Positions 1 through 5,781 are shown, counted from the stretch's first letter. The stretch: 6,547 bases of DNA from Campylobacteraceae bacterium (GCA_026982175.1 JALSHP010000020.1:1-6547); one strand, 5' to 3'. The notes: generated from the sequence alone by a model not told the origin. Program-made: numbers and translations.

Positions 1-221
1 TTTACATTGATGCTTTCTATAAATCCATCAATGGTGGCGACTATTTTATAATTTCGTTCAACGGGGTTAATGGTTGTAAGGACTCCTACCCCTTTAATGG
101 TTTGTTGCCAAGGTAGCCATAGCATTACTATGGTGATGGCTACAATAAGAGAAGTAAAAAGTACATTACGACGAACAAATGGTCTTACTTGTAAATGTTT
201 TAAGACTTTAAATTCATACAT
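1..221 (-). CDS. HlyD-family membrane fusion protein (periplasmic adaptor), N-terminal part only
   Basis: This is the N-terminal 73 codons of a minus-strand gene that continues past base 1. It starts with ATG at 221-219, preceded by a strong Shine-Dalgarno AGGAGAG (232-226). A short basic cytoplasmic tail (residues 1-19, with RRN before the membrane) leads into one membrane segment at about 20-37. A periplasmic stretch then begins with IKGVGVLTT, and VATIDGFIESINV looks like the first half of a biotinyl-lipoyl-like domain. That order is typical of adaptors linking an inner-membrane exporter to a TolC-like outer-membrane channel. The start overlaps the stop of the ABC membrane-domain gene by 8 nt, so the two are co-transcribed and probably translationally coupled, and they likely form one export complex. 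Substrate unknown. The family call is good; the exact subfamily cannot be given from this fragment. Confidence 0.8.
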   Translation of the reverse strand, partial: MYEFKVLKHLQVRPFVRRNVLFTSLIVAITIVMLWLPWQQTIKGVGVLTTINPVERNYKIVATIDGFIESINV

Positions 222-1182
222 TTTTCTCTCCTAGCTTTGTTGAAAGTTTATGAATCTTATAAATTCCCTCACTTAAATCGTACATATAATCTATCTGTTT
301 TATAAAATCATGAAGTGCATAAGTGATAGAGATAATAATAATCTCCGAAGCAATAAACTCTCCAATAGGCATTTTCCCCTCAAAAACCAAATATCCACCT
401 AAAATAAAAAATGAACTTAAAATAACGCCTTCTGTAAAAAATGTCAAACTCATCTGTTTTATTGTTATGAGAAACATTTTTTGACGGGCTTTGACAAAAT
501 TGATTAGAAGTTCATCGAGTTTTTCAAGAAAGTTACCATTCTCTTCTTTTTCTTGGGGTATATTTTGTAAAAAATAGATCGCTTCATGTTTAGCATTAGA
601 GCGTAAGATGGCAAATTCTATACCATTGCGACCCAAAAAAAGAATAAGTACTGTAAATAGAGTAATAAAAAACATACTTAAAATAAAGAGGTTAATATCG
701 AATATCAAGAGAACAATTATCCCCATAATGATTTTAAACAGAAGTGAAGAAGCACTTAAAATTAAGCTAGGAAAAAGTTTTTGAATGGAGATAACGTCAA
801 AAAAATAGTTCATATATTTATCGGTAGTTTTATCCATGGATGAATTTTCTAGATCGACAAAGTTATTGGCAAGTTCCATGGCATGTCGAACAAAAATCTT
901 TTGTTCGAGCTTTTCTAAAATATATTGTTTAAAAATCTGTATGGTTGCAATACCTGAAAAAATAATAATAACAATGAAACTTAATACCCCTATAGAGAGT
1001 GTTGCATGTGCTAAAACAGAGTTAATAATCATTGCAGAAGTTAAGGGGGCTATCATAAATAAAATCGCTTCTATAATAGAGTAATAGAGAAGATAAAAGA
1101 TATTTTTTTTATCTTCTTTAATCAGTATTTTAAAATTTTCTCCAATTAAATTTAAAATATTTGCTCTTGTTTGATTTGCCAT
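214..1182 (-). CDS. ABC exporter transmembrane-domain protein without ATPase domain
   Basis: A 322-residue, strongly hydrophobic protein that matches the membrane half of a type IV (ABCB1/type I secretion-like) ABC exporter. Six membrane segments can be placed at about residues 27-54, 61-84, 136-158, 160-183, 246-270 and 273-294, with the long loops between segments 2-3 and 4-5 usual for the fold. The stretch YLVFEGKMPIGEFIA (264-278) fits the conserved loop before the sixth helix. The protein stops about 28 residues after that helix, where a nucleotide-binding domain would normally begin, and no Walker A, LSGGQ or Walker B motif is present. The ATPase is therefore probably supplied in trans. 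The start is ATG at 1182-1180 with AGGG (1191-1188) as ribosome site. It is the first gene of the minus-strand unit, followed by a HlyD-like adaptor. Export is inferred; the cargo is not identifiable. Confidence 0.78.
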   Translation of the reverse strand: MANQTRANILNLIGENFKILIKEDKKNIFYLLYYSIIEAILFMIAPLTSAMIINSVLAHATLSIGVLSFIVIIIFSGIATIQIFKQYILEKLEQKIFVRHAMELANNFVDLENSSMDKTTDKYMNYFFDVISIQKLFPSLILSASSLLFKIIMGIIVLLIFDINLFILSMFFITLFTVLILFLGRNGIEFAILRSNAKHEAIYFLQNIPQEKEENGNFLEKLDELLINFVKARQKMFLITIKQMSLTFFTEGVILSSFFILGGYLVFEGKMPIGEFIASEIIIISITYALHDFIKQIDYMYDLSEGIYKIHKLSTKLGEKNV

Positions 1183-1228
1183 TTGATCCCTACTTTTTAA
1201 TTTGTATATTTTTTATTTAATAGCAAAA

Positions 1229-1237
1229 ATTATAACA
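1229..1237 (-). promoter_or_regulatory. Extended -10 promoter of the ABC/HlyD unit
   Basis: Read on the minus strand this is TGTTATAAT, a perfect TATAAT (1234-1229) with the TGn extension (1237-1235). Transcription would start near 1222, giving a leader of about 40 nt before the ATG at 1182. No convincing -35 hexamer is seen, which is common in Campylobacterota sigma-70 promoters. Sequence match only. Confidence 0.6.
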
Positions 1238-1279
1238 TCTTATATCATTTTATAGATAAATTTTTTAGTAAAAATCACT

Positions 1280-1295
1280 ATTTTAATATTAAAAT
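1280..1295. repeat. Perfect 16-bp AT palindrome in the divergent intergenic region
   Basis: The sequence ATTTTAATATTAAAAT equals its own reverse complement. It lies between the two divergent promoters, upstream of the -10 boxes of both flanking transcription units, so it could be an operator for a dimeric regulator. It consists only of A and T in very AT-rich DNA, where such palindromes arise by chance fairly often, so an operator role is a guess. Confidence 0.35.
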
Positions 1296-1308
1296 TTTAT
1301 TAAATATA

Positions 1309-1332
1309 AAAATTAAATTAAAAATTAAGTTA
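1309..1332. repeat. Two tandem 12-nt AT-rich direct repeats
   Basis: Copy one (1309-1320) is AAAATTAAATTA and copy two (1321-1332) is AAAATTAAGTTA, differing at one base. They sit immediately upstream of the proposed mltD -10 region. Phased A/T tracts here could act as an UP-like element or curved DNA in place of a -35 box. Low complexity means chance is a real alternative. Confidence 0.4.
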
Positions 1333-1346
1333 AAATATACTATACT
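1331..1346 (+). promoter_or_regulatory. Probable promoter of the mltD-like envelope operon
   Basis: Two overlapping -10 candidates are visible: TAAAAT at 1331-1336 and TATACT at 1341-1346. The second gives a leader of about 20 nt, the first about 30 nt, before the ATG at 1373. No -35 hexamer is recognisable; the upstream DNA is periodic A/T tracts. This is the only gap before the first gene of the plus-strand run, so some promoter must lie here; the exact box is unsure. Confidence 0.5.
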
Positions 1347-1372
1347 CGAACCTTAAATATTAAGGACAAGAA

Positions 1373-2308
1373 ATGAACTTTTATAAATTAATTTTAATAT
1401 CTCTATTTTTTACCTCCTTGGCACATTCAGATATTCGTTCTGAATTTCCAAGTTATTCATATGTCTTAACTGAATTTGATGTGGATGAACGTTTTATTGA
1501 TAATCCTGAATTTAAACAATTTGTCAATAAGAATAAAAGAGCTTATCGCAAACGTTTTATTAATGCAGTAAAACGGGGTGGCTTAATTATTCCTACCATC
1601 AAAGAGATGATGTATCAACGAGACATTTCACCTGTGTTTCTCTATATCTCTATGGTTGAATCAGCTTTTAATCCTGAAGCTAAGTCACGCACTGGGGCAG
1701 GTGGGCTATGGCAATTTACGGTCAATACGGGAAGTAAAGAGTTCCATCTTAAAATTGGTGAGACCTTAGATGAACGCTATGACCCCATTCGTGCAACTGA
1801 TTCAGCGATTAAATATCTCTATAAAATGAATAGTCATTTAAATGCTTGGTATTTAACGACGATGGCGTACAATTGTGGAAATGGTTGTGTCAATAACTCT
1901 ATTGCTAAAGCAGGTACACGAGACTTAGGGGTATTAATATCTGCTAATAATACTTTTATCAAAGCTGAAACTAAAAAGTACATACAAAAAGTTCTGCTAA
2001 TGGCGATGATAGGTGAGAACTATCTCTTTAATCCAAATGATACCTTGGGTGTTATGATGGAGCAGATAAATCAAGATAGTATTACCGCGGTTAAAGTACG
2101 TTCAGGTGAAACACTAGAGCGTTTAGCCACTATTTTAAATATGGATAGTTTTTATTTAAGAAAGATTAATGCCCATTTGAAAAATGGTAGAGTGCCTTTT
2201 GGACAAGGCTATACAGTAAACATTCCTACCTCGAAAGTACGTCTTTTTTATAAGCGTTATACACAGATGATTAAACCTTCAGACTTAAGTCATCTATTGT
2301 ACGCTTAA
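1373..2308 (+). CDS. mltD: Secreted MltD-like lytic transglycosylase (SLT domain plus LysM-like domain)
   Basis: A 311-residue periplasmic murein hydrolase. Lytic transglycosylases cut the MurNAc-GlcNAc bond of peptidoglycan to leave 1,6-anhydro-MurNAc ends. A signal peptide covers residues 1-19 (hydrophobic core, then AHS before Asp20). It has no lipobox, unlike E. coli MltD. The goose-type SLT domain spans about 75-215: YISMVESAFNP carries the catalytic Glu97, GAGGLWQF lies at 108-115, and AYNCGNG at 165-171 matches the AYNxG motif. A single LysM-like domain follows at about 240-286, with SGETLERLA and a final VNIP, where larger MltD proteins have two or more. Two cysteines (168, 172) flank the substrate-site loop and might pair in the periplasm. 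Start ATG is fixed by AAGGA at 1362-1366. First gene of the envelope operon; 10 nt separate it from the next. Family call strong; the mltD symbol is by similarity. Confidence 0.88.
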   Translation: MNFYKLILISLFFTSLAHSDIRSEFPSYSYVLTEFDVDERFIDNPEFKQFVNKNKRAYRKRFINAVKRGGLIIPTIKEMMYQRDISPVFLYISMVESAFNPEAKSRTGAGGLWQFTVNTGSKEFHLKIGETLDERYDPIRATDSAIKYLYKMNSHLNAWYLTTMAYNCGNGCVNNSIAKAGTRDLGVLISANNTFIKAETKKYIQKVLLMAMIGENYLFNPNDTLGVMMEQINQDSITAVKVRSGETLERLATILNMDSFYLRKINAHLKNGRVPFGQGYTVNIPTSKVRLFYKRYTQMIKPSDLSHLLYA

Positions 2309-2318
2309 AGGATGTGTT

Positions 2319-2918
2319 ATGAGAACTTATTTTAAAATAATACTTTCTGCATCTTGTTGTGCATTTATTTTTAATGGCTGTGTTAGTAAAACGATTACCA
2401 TTACTGAAGTAGTAGATAAGAATGTTTCTCTTAGCTCTAAATCTTGGGGTAAAATTGTAAAAGCTGATAGCTCTAAAAAAGAGGATTGTGTTGATTGTTA
2501 TGCTACTGCTTTGGTTGAGCCTAAAAAAGTTGTTAAATCAATAGAATATAGTCAGAATATTGAAACAGGAGATGCAACTAAATATTATGCTGCTTATGAT
2601 TATGTGGAGCCAGTAGAGGCGACAAATGAATATTTAGCACCTGTTATAATGGAGACAAATAGTGCTTATGGTGATTATGCTTTTGAGACGAGGGAGATAG
2701 CCATTCAAGTAGGAGCATTTAGAAATTACAGTGGAGCAAAACGCTACAAACAAAAGTATAGACTACTCTCTAGTAACTACACCGTAGAGATTAAAACGGT
2801 TCAAAAAGAGAATAAACCTCTCTATCGTGTACAGATTAAAGGTTTTAAGAAGCAATTTGAAGCCAAAGAGTTTATGGATAGATATGGCATTAGCAATGCT
2901 TTTTTGGTGAGAAACTAG
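2319..2918 (+). CDS. SPOR-domain lipoprotein (RlpA-position, no double-psi barrel)
   Basis: A 199-residue predicted lipoprotein. Residues 1-20 are a signal sequence ending in a lipobox, FNG before Cys21. A low-complexity, Tyr/Ala/Glu-rich linker (about 60-120) follows, including a CVDC pair at 57-60. A SPOR domain fills about 126-199: REIAIQVGAFRNYSGAKRY, then PLYRVQIKGF and the final EAKEF/AFLVRN. SPOR domains bind glycan strands stripped of stem peptides, often at division sites. In related bacteria I expect the gene beside mltD to be rlpA, whose product has a double-psi beta-barrel catalytic domain before SPOR; no such barrel is recognisable here. AAAGGA (2307-2312) positions the ATG, and its first bases overlap the stop of the preceding gene. 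Likely role: outer-membrane-anchored glycan binding in concert with the transglycosylase. A divergent or degenerate RlpA cannot be excluded. Confidence 0.75.
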   Translation: MRTYFKIILSASCCAFIFNGCVSKTITITEVVDKNVSLSSKSWGKIVKADSSKKEDCVDCYATALVEPKKVVKSIEYSQNIETGDATKYYAAYDYVEPVEATNEYLAPVIMETNSAYGDYAFETREIAIQVGAFRNYSGAKRYKQKYRLLSSNYTVEIKTVQKENKPLYRVQIKGFKKQFEAKEFMDRYGISNAFLVRN

Positions 2919-2925
2919 AATTTTA

Positions 2926-2934
2926 TGCTAAAAT
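2926..2934 (+). promoter_or_regulatory. Likely internal promoter ahead of hisB
   Basis: TGCTAAAAT is an extended -10 (TG at 2926-2927, TAAAAT at 2929-2934) preceded by a short T run. It begins 8 nt after the stop of the SPOR gene. Transcription would start near 2941 and leave about 20 nt including AGGA (2951-2954) before the hisB ATG. It would let hisB-kdsC-lptC be expressed apart from the murein genes. Read-through from upstream is also likely. Confidence 0.55.
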
Positions 2935-2960
2935 ATCCTTAATAATTTATAGGATAATCC

Positions 2961-3533
2961 ATGGTAGAACTCTCCCGAGAAACCAAAGAGACGCAAATCT
3001 CTGTTAAACTTGAACTTTACGGTCAAGGCAAATCTAGCATCAACACAGGTGTTGGTTTTCTTGACCACATGTTAGAAGCCTTTTCTAAACACTCACACAT
3101 AAACTTAGAAGTCAGCTGTAATGGTGACACTCACATAGATGACCACCACTCCGTAGAAGACATTGGCATTGTCATTGGTCAAGCCCTTAAAAAAGAGCTT
3201 TACCCTATTCAAAATATAGAGCGTTATGGTAACGCAACCGTGGTGATGGATGAAGCCTCTGTTACCTGTGACCTTGACATCTCAAACCGACCCTTTATCG
3301 TCTTTGAGATGCCCATGGAGGGGAAAGTAGGGACGTTTGATGTGGAGCTAGTAGAGGAGTTTTTTCGAGCCATCACGTTTAATGCCTCTATGACCGTACA
3401 CATTATTTGTAATCGTGGAACCAATAAACACCACCGAATAGAAGCTTCTTTTAAAGCATTTGCCGTGGCATTGCGTCGTGCCGTAGCCATTAATGAAAAT
3501 GCAGGAATTCCAAGTACCAAAGGTGTACTATGA
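2961..3533 (+). CDS. hisB: Imidazoleglycerol-phosphate dehydratase
   Basis: A 190-residue monofunctional HisB, the usual length for the stand-alone enzyme. It dehydrates imidazole-glycerol phosphate to imidazole-acetol phosphate in cytoplasmic histidine synthesis. The manganese-binding family motifs are all present: GFLDHML (32-38), DDHHSVED (60-67) in the first half, and the second-half HHRIEASFKA (157-166), ending in the typical STKGVL tail. There is no N-terminal phosphatase domain, so histidinol-phosphate phosphatase must be a separate protein; the HAD gene next door has KdsC rather than HisB-N features. ATG follows AGGA at 2951-2954. The stop overlaps the kdsC start as ATGA. Its place in an envelope operon is functionally odd but, to my knowledge, recurrent in Campylobacterota, where his genes are scattered. 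Confidence 0.96.
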   Translation: MVELSRETKETQISVKLELYGQGKSSINTGVGFLDHMLEAFSKHSHINLEVSCNGDTHIDDHHSVEDIGIVIGQALKKELYPIQNIERYGNATVVMDEASVTCDLDISNRPFIVFEMPMEGKVGTFDVELVEEFFRAITFNASMTVHIICNRGTNKHHRIEASFKAFAVALRRAVAINENAGIPSTKGVL

Positions 3534-4027
3534 GTATTGAGCTTATAGTTCTTGATGTTGATGGAACATTAACCGATGGTAAAATTACCTACACGCAAAA
3601 TGGTGATGAGATTAAATCTTTTTGCGTCAAAGATGGTCTTGCCATCGCCTCTTGGATTAAACTAGGAAAGCAAGTCGCCATCATTACAGGGCGTAACTCT
3701 AAAATAGTTGAACGCAGAGCCAAAGAGCTTGGCATCATTCATTTTTATCAAGGGATTCACAACAAACAAGAGGTCTTAGAAAATCTCTTAAAAGAGTTAA
3801 ATCTTAGTATGGAAAATGTCGCTTCCATGGGCGATGATTTAAATGATTATGCCATGCTTAACGCTTCTAAGCTATCTTATGTTCCTGCTGATGCTTCTGT
3901 TTATGTTAAAGAAATTGCCACAGAGGTTTTGGGGGCTAAAGGGGGAGAGGGTGCAGTACGTGAGATGATAGAGAAACTAATCATTTTAGAAAATTTAGAA
4001 GATGACTACTTGGCACTATGGCGTTAA
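3530..4027 (+). CDS. kdsC: 3-deoxy-D-manno-octulosonate 8-phosphate phosphatase (HAD family)
   Basis: A 165-residue HAD phosphatase of the compact C0 type, with no cap domain. It hydrolyses Kdo-8-phosphate to Kdo, the sugar joining lipid A to the LPS core. Motif I is LDVDGTLTDG, with nucleophile Asp9 and acid Asp11; motif II is ITGR (52-55); the motif III lysine is Lys79 in HNKQE; motif IV is GDDLND (101-106). The C-terminal GGEGAVRE (138-145) is a KdsC hallmark that completes the active site of the neighbouring subunit in the tetramer. The start ATG overlaps the hisB stop by 4 nt and has AAAGG (3519-3523) inside hisB, so translation is coupled. Its position before an LptC-like gene supports the LPS role over histidinol-phosphate phosphatase. 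Confidence 0.94.
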   Translation: MSIELIVLDVDGTLTDGKITYTQNGDEIKSFCVKDGLAIASWIKLGKQVAIITGRNSKIVERRAKELGIIHFYQGIHNKQEVLENLLKELNLSMENVASMGDDLNDYAMLNASKLSYVPADASVYVKEIATEVLGAKGGEGAVREMIEKLIILENLEDDYLALWR

Positions 4028-4350
4028 GAATAGAATCTCTACTCATCTTTATACTTCTGCTCTTATTTTTAAGCATCTTAACGATTAATCCCAAATCTCA
4101 ATCTGCTATTAGTAGTATGGAGAAGAGAGATGTTGAGTTTCATAACTTTGCACTCTATGAGATTCAAACGCGTGAAAATGGTTATGAAGTCTCTTCAAAA
4201 GAGGCGATTTATGAAGATGAAAATATCTCCATGCACCCTTTTCTATTAAAGTTTAATAGCCATACACTCAAAGGTGATAATTTGAGATTAAATATAAATA
4301 ACCAAATTGTCTCGGCTGATAATATTGAGGCGACGATTACTCTAGAGTAA
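4018..4350 (+). CDS. lptC: Short LptC-like LPS-transport protein
   Basis: A 110-residue bitopic inner-membrane protein. A membrane helix at about 7-24 is followed by a periplasmic domain starting VEFHNFALYEI, which resembles the first strands of LptC, and ending SADNIEATITLE like the last strand. LptC bridges the LptB2FG extractor and the LptA bridge, so LPS passes along its beta-jellyroll. Family members are usually about 170-190 residues, so this one lacks roughly 60-70 residues of the middle of the fold while both ends look intact. It overlaps kdsC by 10 nt and has no good Shine-Dalgarno site, so its translation probably depends on kdsC. In relatives I expect lptA next; here the operon ends and a convergent gene follows. 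Call rests on context and on weak end motifs. Confidence 0.68.
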   Translation: MALRIESLLIFILLLLFLSILTINPKSQSAISSMEKRDVEFHNFALYEIQTRENGYEVSSKEAIYEDENISMHPFLLKFNSHTLKGDNLRLNINNQIVSADNIEATITLE

Positions 4351-4356
4351 TGGTTG
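4331..4356. terminator. Palindrome spanning both convergent stop codons; possible bidirectional terminator
   Basis: The core at 4336-4351, ATTACTCTAGAGTAAT, is a perfect 16-bp palindrome. Beyond one mismatch (4335/4352) the arms pair for four more positions, one of them G-T. RNA from either strand can fold into the same hairpin, but with almost no loop and no following U run, so it is a poor classical intrinsic terminator. Its position at the exact meeting point of two operons suggests a role in ending or insulating them. Confidence 0.35.
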
Positions 4357-5668
4357 TGAGTCTGTCTATTTTGTTGAGATAGTTGTTAAAGTTCAAAGAG
4401 GTCACAGCGGTTCGACCCAATGCAAAGTGTCGCGATGATTCTCCCCAAACAGTATGGATAATATAGGGTTCACCTTTATACTCTCCTAAATACAAAACAA
4501 TATGCCCTTTTAGATGAAGAATTGTTCCCCCTACCATGGCACTTGTGCGTAAAAATGTATGCTTTGATTCTTTAGAGAGACCTGCTAGGTCGATTTTTGC
4601 ACGGCTTACATTGGATTGAGAAGTTGAATTTCTAGGTAGCTTTATGCCAACTGTTGCGTAAACTTCTTGTAGAAACTTAGAACAATCTTGCTCCCCATAC
4701 ATTCCCCCCCAACCATAAGGCATGTGCAAAAATTTAAAGGCTTGTGTTAAAATATTTTCAGGGGTATATTTTAAGTATCCTTTATGGATATTTGTCGTTT
4801 TAACTGTAGCATTGGTAAAGACCAAATCACCATGTTCATTGGCAGTAGGTACCATTACCATGGTGCTGTTGTCCAATTTTAAAATAGCAGGTAAACGTAC
4901 CCCCATTCGCATATAGTCATGGTACTTCCCTCCAATTTTCAATGCTGTCTTAGGCTCTGTCGTCACCACAAAGTTTTTAGTGTTAAGATAATCTAAAATC
5001 TCCTTTTTACTACCAAAAGCGATGTCTTGGGTGCGTACCCACCCCGAAGAGGTAGGGGCAATCCCATATTGCCAAAGACCATCTTCACTTGTATGCAAAA
5101 TAGCAATGGGTGTGGCAATATCAAGTGCTGAATTTTGGTTACGGTCAAAATGAATTTGGTTTTTTTTCTTAAGCAATGCCAATTCAGTAGGAATAATTCT
5201 TTGATTGGTATAGACCGTTGTCAAGGCGTAACGTGTCTTGACGGATTTGCTTAAAAAGCCATCTAAATTTAACTCTTTTTTGATATTGTCATAGAAGTGA
5301 CCATTAATTCTATTGCCATCATTAAAATGGGTGGTTGTTGATTTTAAGCTTTTGTAACTTTTTAAAATGCTCTTTTTTACCCATGAGCGACCATAAGCAG
5401 GGCTAATATCTTTAAAAAGTGTTAAGGTATGTCGTTTATGGCTTGTAATGTGGTTAAACTTTTCTATCTCTTTTTTTCCCATAATAAGCTTGTTAGGCTT
5501 TTCAATACGGTCAATCCAAAACTCAGCCATTTTAAGGTGTCGATTGGCATTGACAATAATAACAGCTTGCTTCTTCTTTGAGTTTGAAAGGACAATGTCA
5601 TTCTCTCCCATATCTTGACAAGCCGTGATTAGCAGTAGTATGATAAGTGTTAAAAAGGTTTTTTTCAT
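4337..5668 (-). CDS. SH3-domain NlpC/P60 (C40) peptidoglycan endopeptidase lipoprotein
   Basis: A 443-residue predicted lipoprotein with signal peptide MKKTFLTLIILLLITA and lipid-bearing Cys17. The architecture resembles the N_NLPC_P60 / SH3b1 / SH3b2 / NlpC-P60 murein hydrolases: an N-terminal helical domain (about 35-135, with SPAYGRSWVKKS), a first SH3-like domain (about 145-217, with WQYGIAPTSSGWVRTQDIA), a second (about 230-295), and a C-terminal cysteine peptidase. The peptidase has catalytic Cys329 in GEQDCSKFLQEVY, His389 in KGHIVLYLG and a probable third residue His405 in YIIHTVWG. Characterised relatives cleave gamma-D-Glu-diamino acid bonds in stem peptides; substrate here is inferred. 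The frame opens upstream to a TTG (5761), but MKK at 5668 starts an ideal lipoprotein signal, so I choose it. No Shine-Dalgarno precedes it. It converges on lptC with a 14-nt overlap and diverges from metH. Confidence 0.87.
   Translation of the reverse strand: MKKTFLTLIILLLITACQDMGENDIVLSNSKKKQAVIIVNANRHLKMAEFWIDRIEKPNKLIMGKKEIEKFNHITSHKRHTLTLFKDISPAYGRSWVKKSILKSYKSLKSTTTHFNDGNRINGHFYDNIKKELNLDGFLSKSVKTRYALTTVYTNQRIIPTELALLKKKNQIHFDRNQNSALDIATPIAILHTSEDGLWQYGIAPTSSGWVRTQDIAFGSKKEILDYLNTKNFVVTTEPKTALKIGGKYHDYMRMGVRLPAILKLDNSTMVMVPTANEHGDLVFTNATVKTTNIHKGYLKYTPENILTQAFKFLHMPYGWGGMYGEQDCSKFLQEVYATVGIKLPRNSTSQSNVSRAKIDLAGLSKESKHTFLRTSAMVGGTILHLKGHIVLYLGEYKGEPYIIHTVWGESSRHFALGRTAVTSLNFNNYLNKIDRLTTITLE
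4704..4710. repeat. Seven-base C/G homopolymer inside the peptidase gene
   Basis: Seven C on the plus strand, so seven G in the coding strand of the NlpC/P60 gene, covering Trp320-Gly321-Gly322 just before catalytic Cys329. Long G tracts drive slipped-strand phase variation in many Campylobacterota; seven is at or below the length where that is usually seen. A one-base change here would remove the active site. Confidence 0.6.
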
Positions 5669-5674
5669 GAGAGG

Positions 5675-5682
5675 ATTATAGC
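5675..5682 (-). promoter_or_regulatory. Promoter of the NlpC/P60 gene, -10 six bases from the ATG
   Basis: On the minus strand GCTATAAT ends at 5675 and the ATG begins at 5668, with CCTCTC between. A start site at the normal distance from a -10 would fall at or next to the A of the ATG. Its layout, T run then GCTATAAT then CC, parallels the hisB and metH boxes. A different promoter farther upstream, with this match accidental, is the alternative. Confidence 0.5.
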
Positions 5683-5773
5683 TAAAAAGTTGAAAAATGG
5701 AGAAGGGGGGATAGGTAACCATAGGGTACATTTTAATGCATCCTAAAAACACCCCTAACAATCAGCTCTTTTC

Positions 5774-5781
5774 GCTAGAAT
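5774..5781 (+). promoter_or_regulatory. Probable metH promoter (-10 region)
   Basis: GCTAGAAT, with TAGAAT at 5776-5781, follows a TTTTC stretch and is followed by TCC. Transcription would start near 5788, leaving about 40 nt before the TTG start. No -35 is evident. The leader is far too short for a cobalamin or SAM riboswitch. TAATAT at 5787-5792 is a weaker alternative. Confidence 0.45.

Noticed and set aside
1..240. ABC ATPase remnant or frameshift after the membrane domain
   Set aside because: Immediately after the stop the sequence encodes a well-formed adaptor N-terminus on its own strong ribosome site; no Walker A or signature motif was found in the translated frames I read.
836..1084. 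82-codon plus-strand reading frame
   Set aside because: It lies wholly antisense to the ABC membrane-domain gene, has no ribosome site of note and no recognisable domain; a shadow frame.
1102..1110. T8 homopolymer (A8 in the coding strand) early in the ABC membrane-domain gene as a phase-variation tract
   Set aside because: It encodes ordinary lysines in an AT-rich genome; A/T runs of this length are common here and not distinctive.
3224..3520. 98-codon minus-strand reading frame
   Set aside because: Antisense inside hisB, whose conserved motifs fix the real frame; no promoter or family resemblance.
4722..4916. 64-codon plus-strand reading frame with hydrophobic residues
   Set aside because: Antisense inside the NlpC/P60 gene; hydrophobicity is a by-product of the opposite frame.
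5669..5761. 31-residue N-terminal extension of the NlpC/P60 protein from TTG at 5761
   Set aside because: It would bury the ideal MKK lipoprotein signal and lipobox Cys inside the protein, and the extension runs through the likely -10 box.
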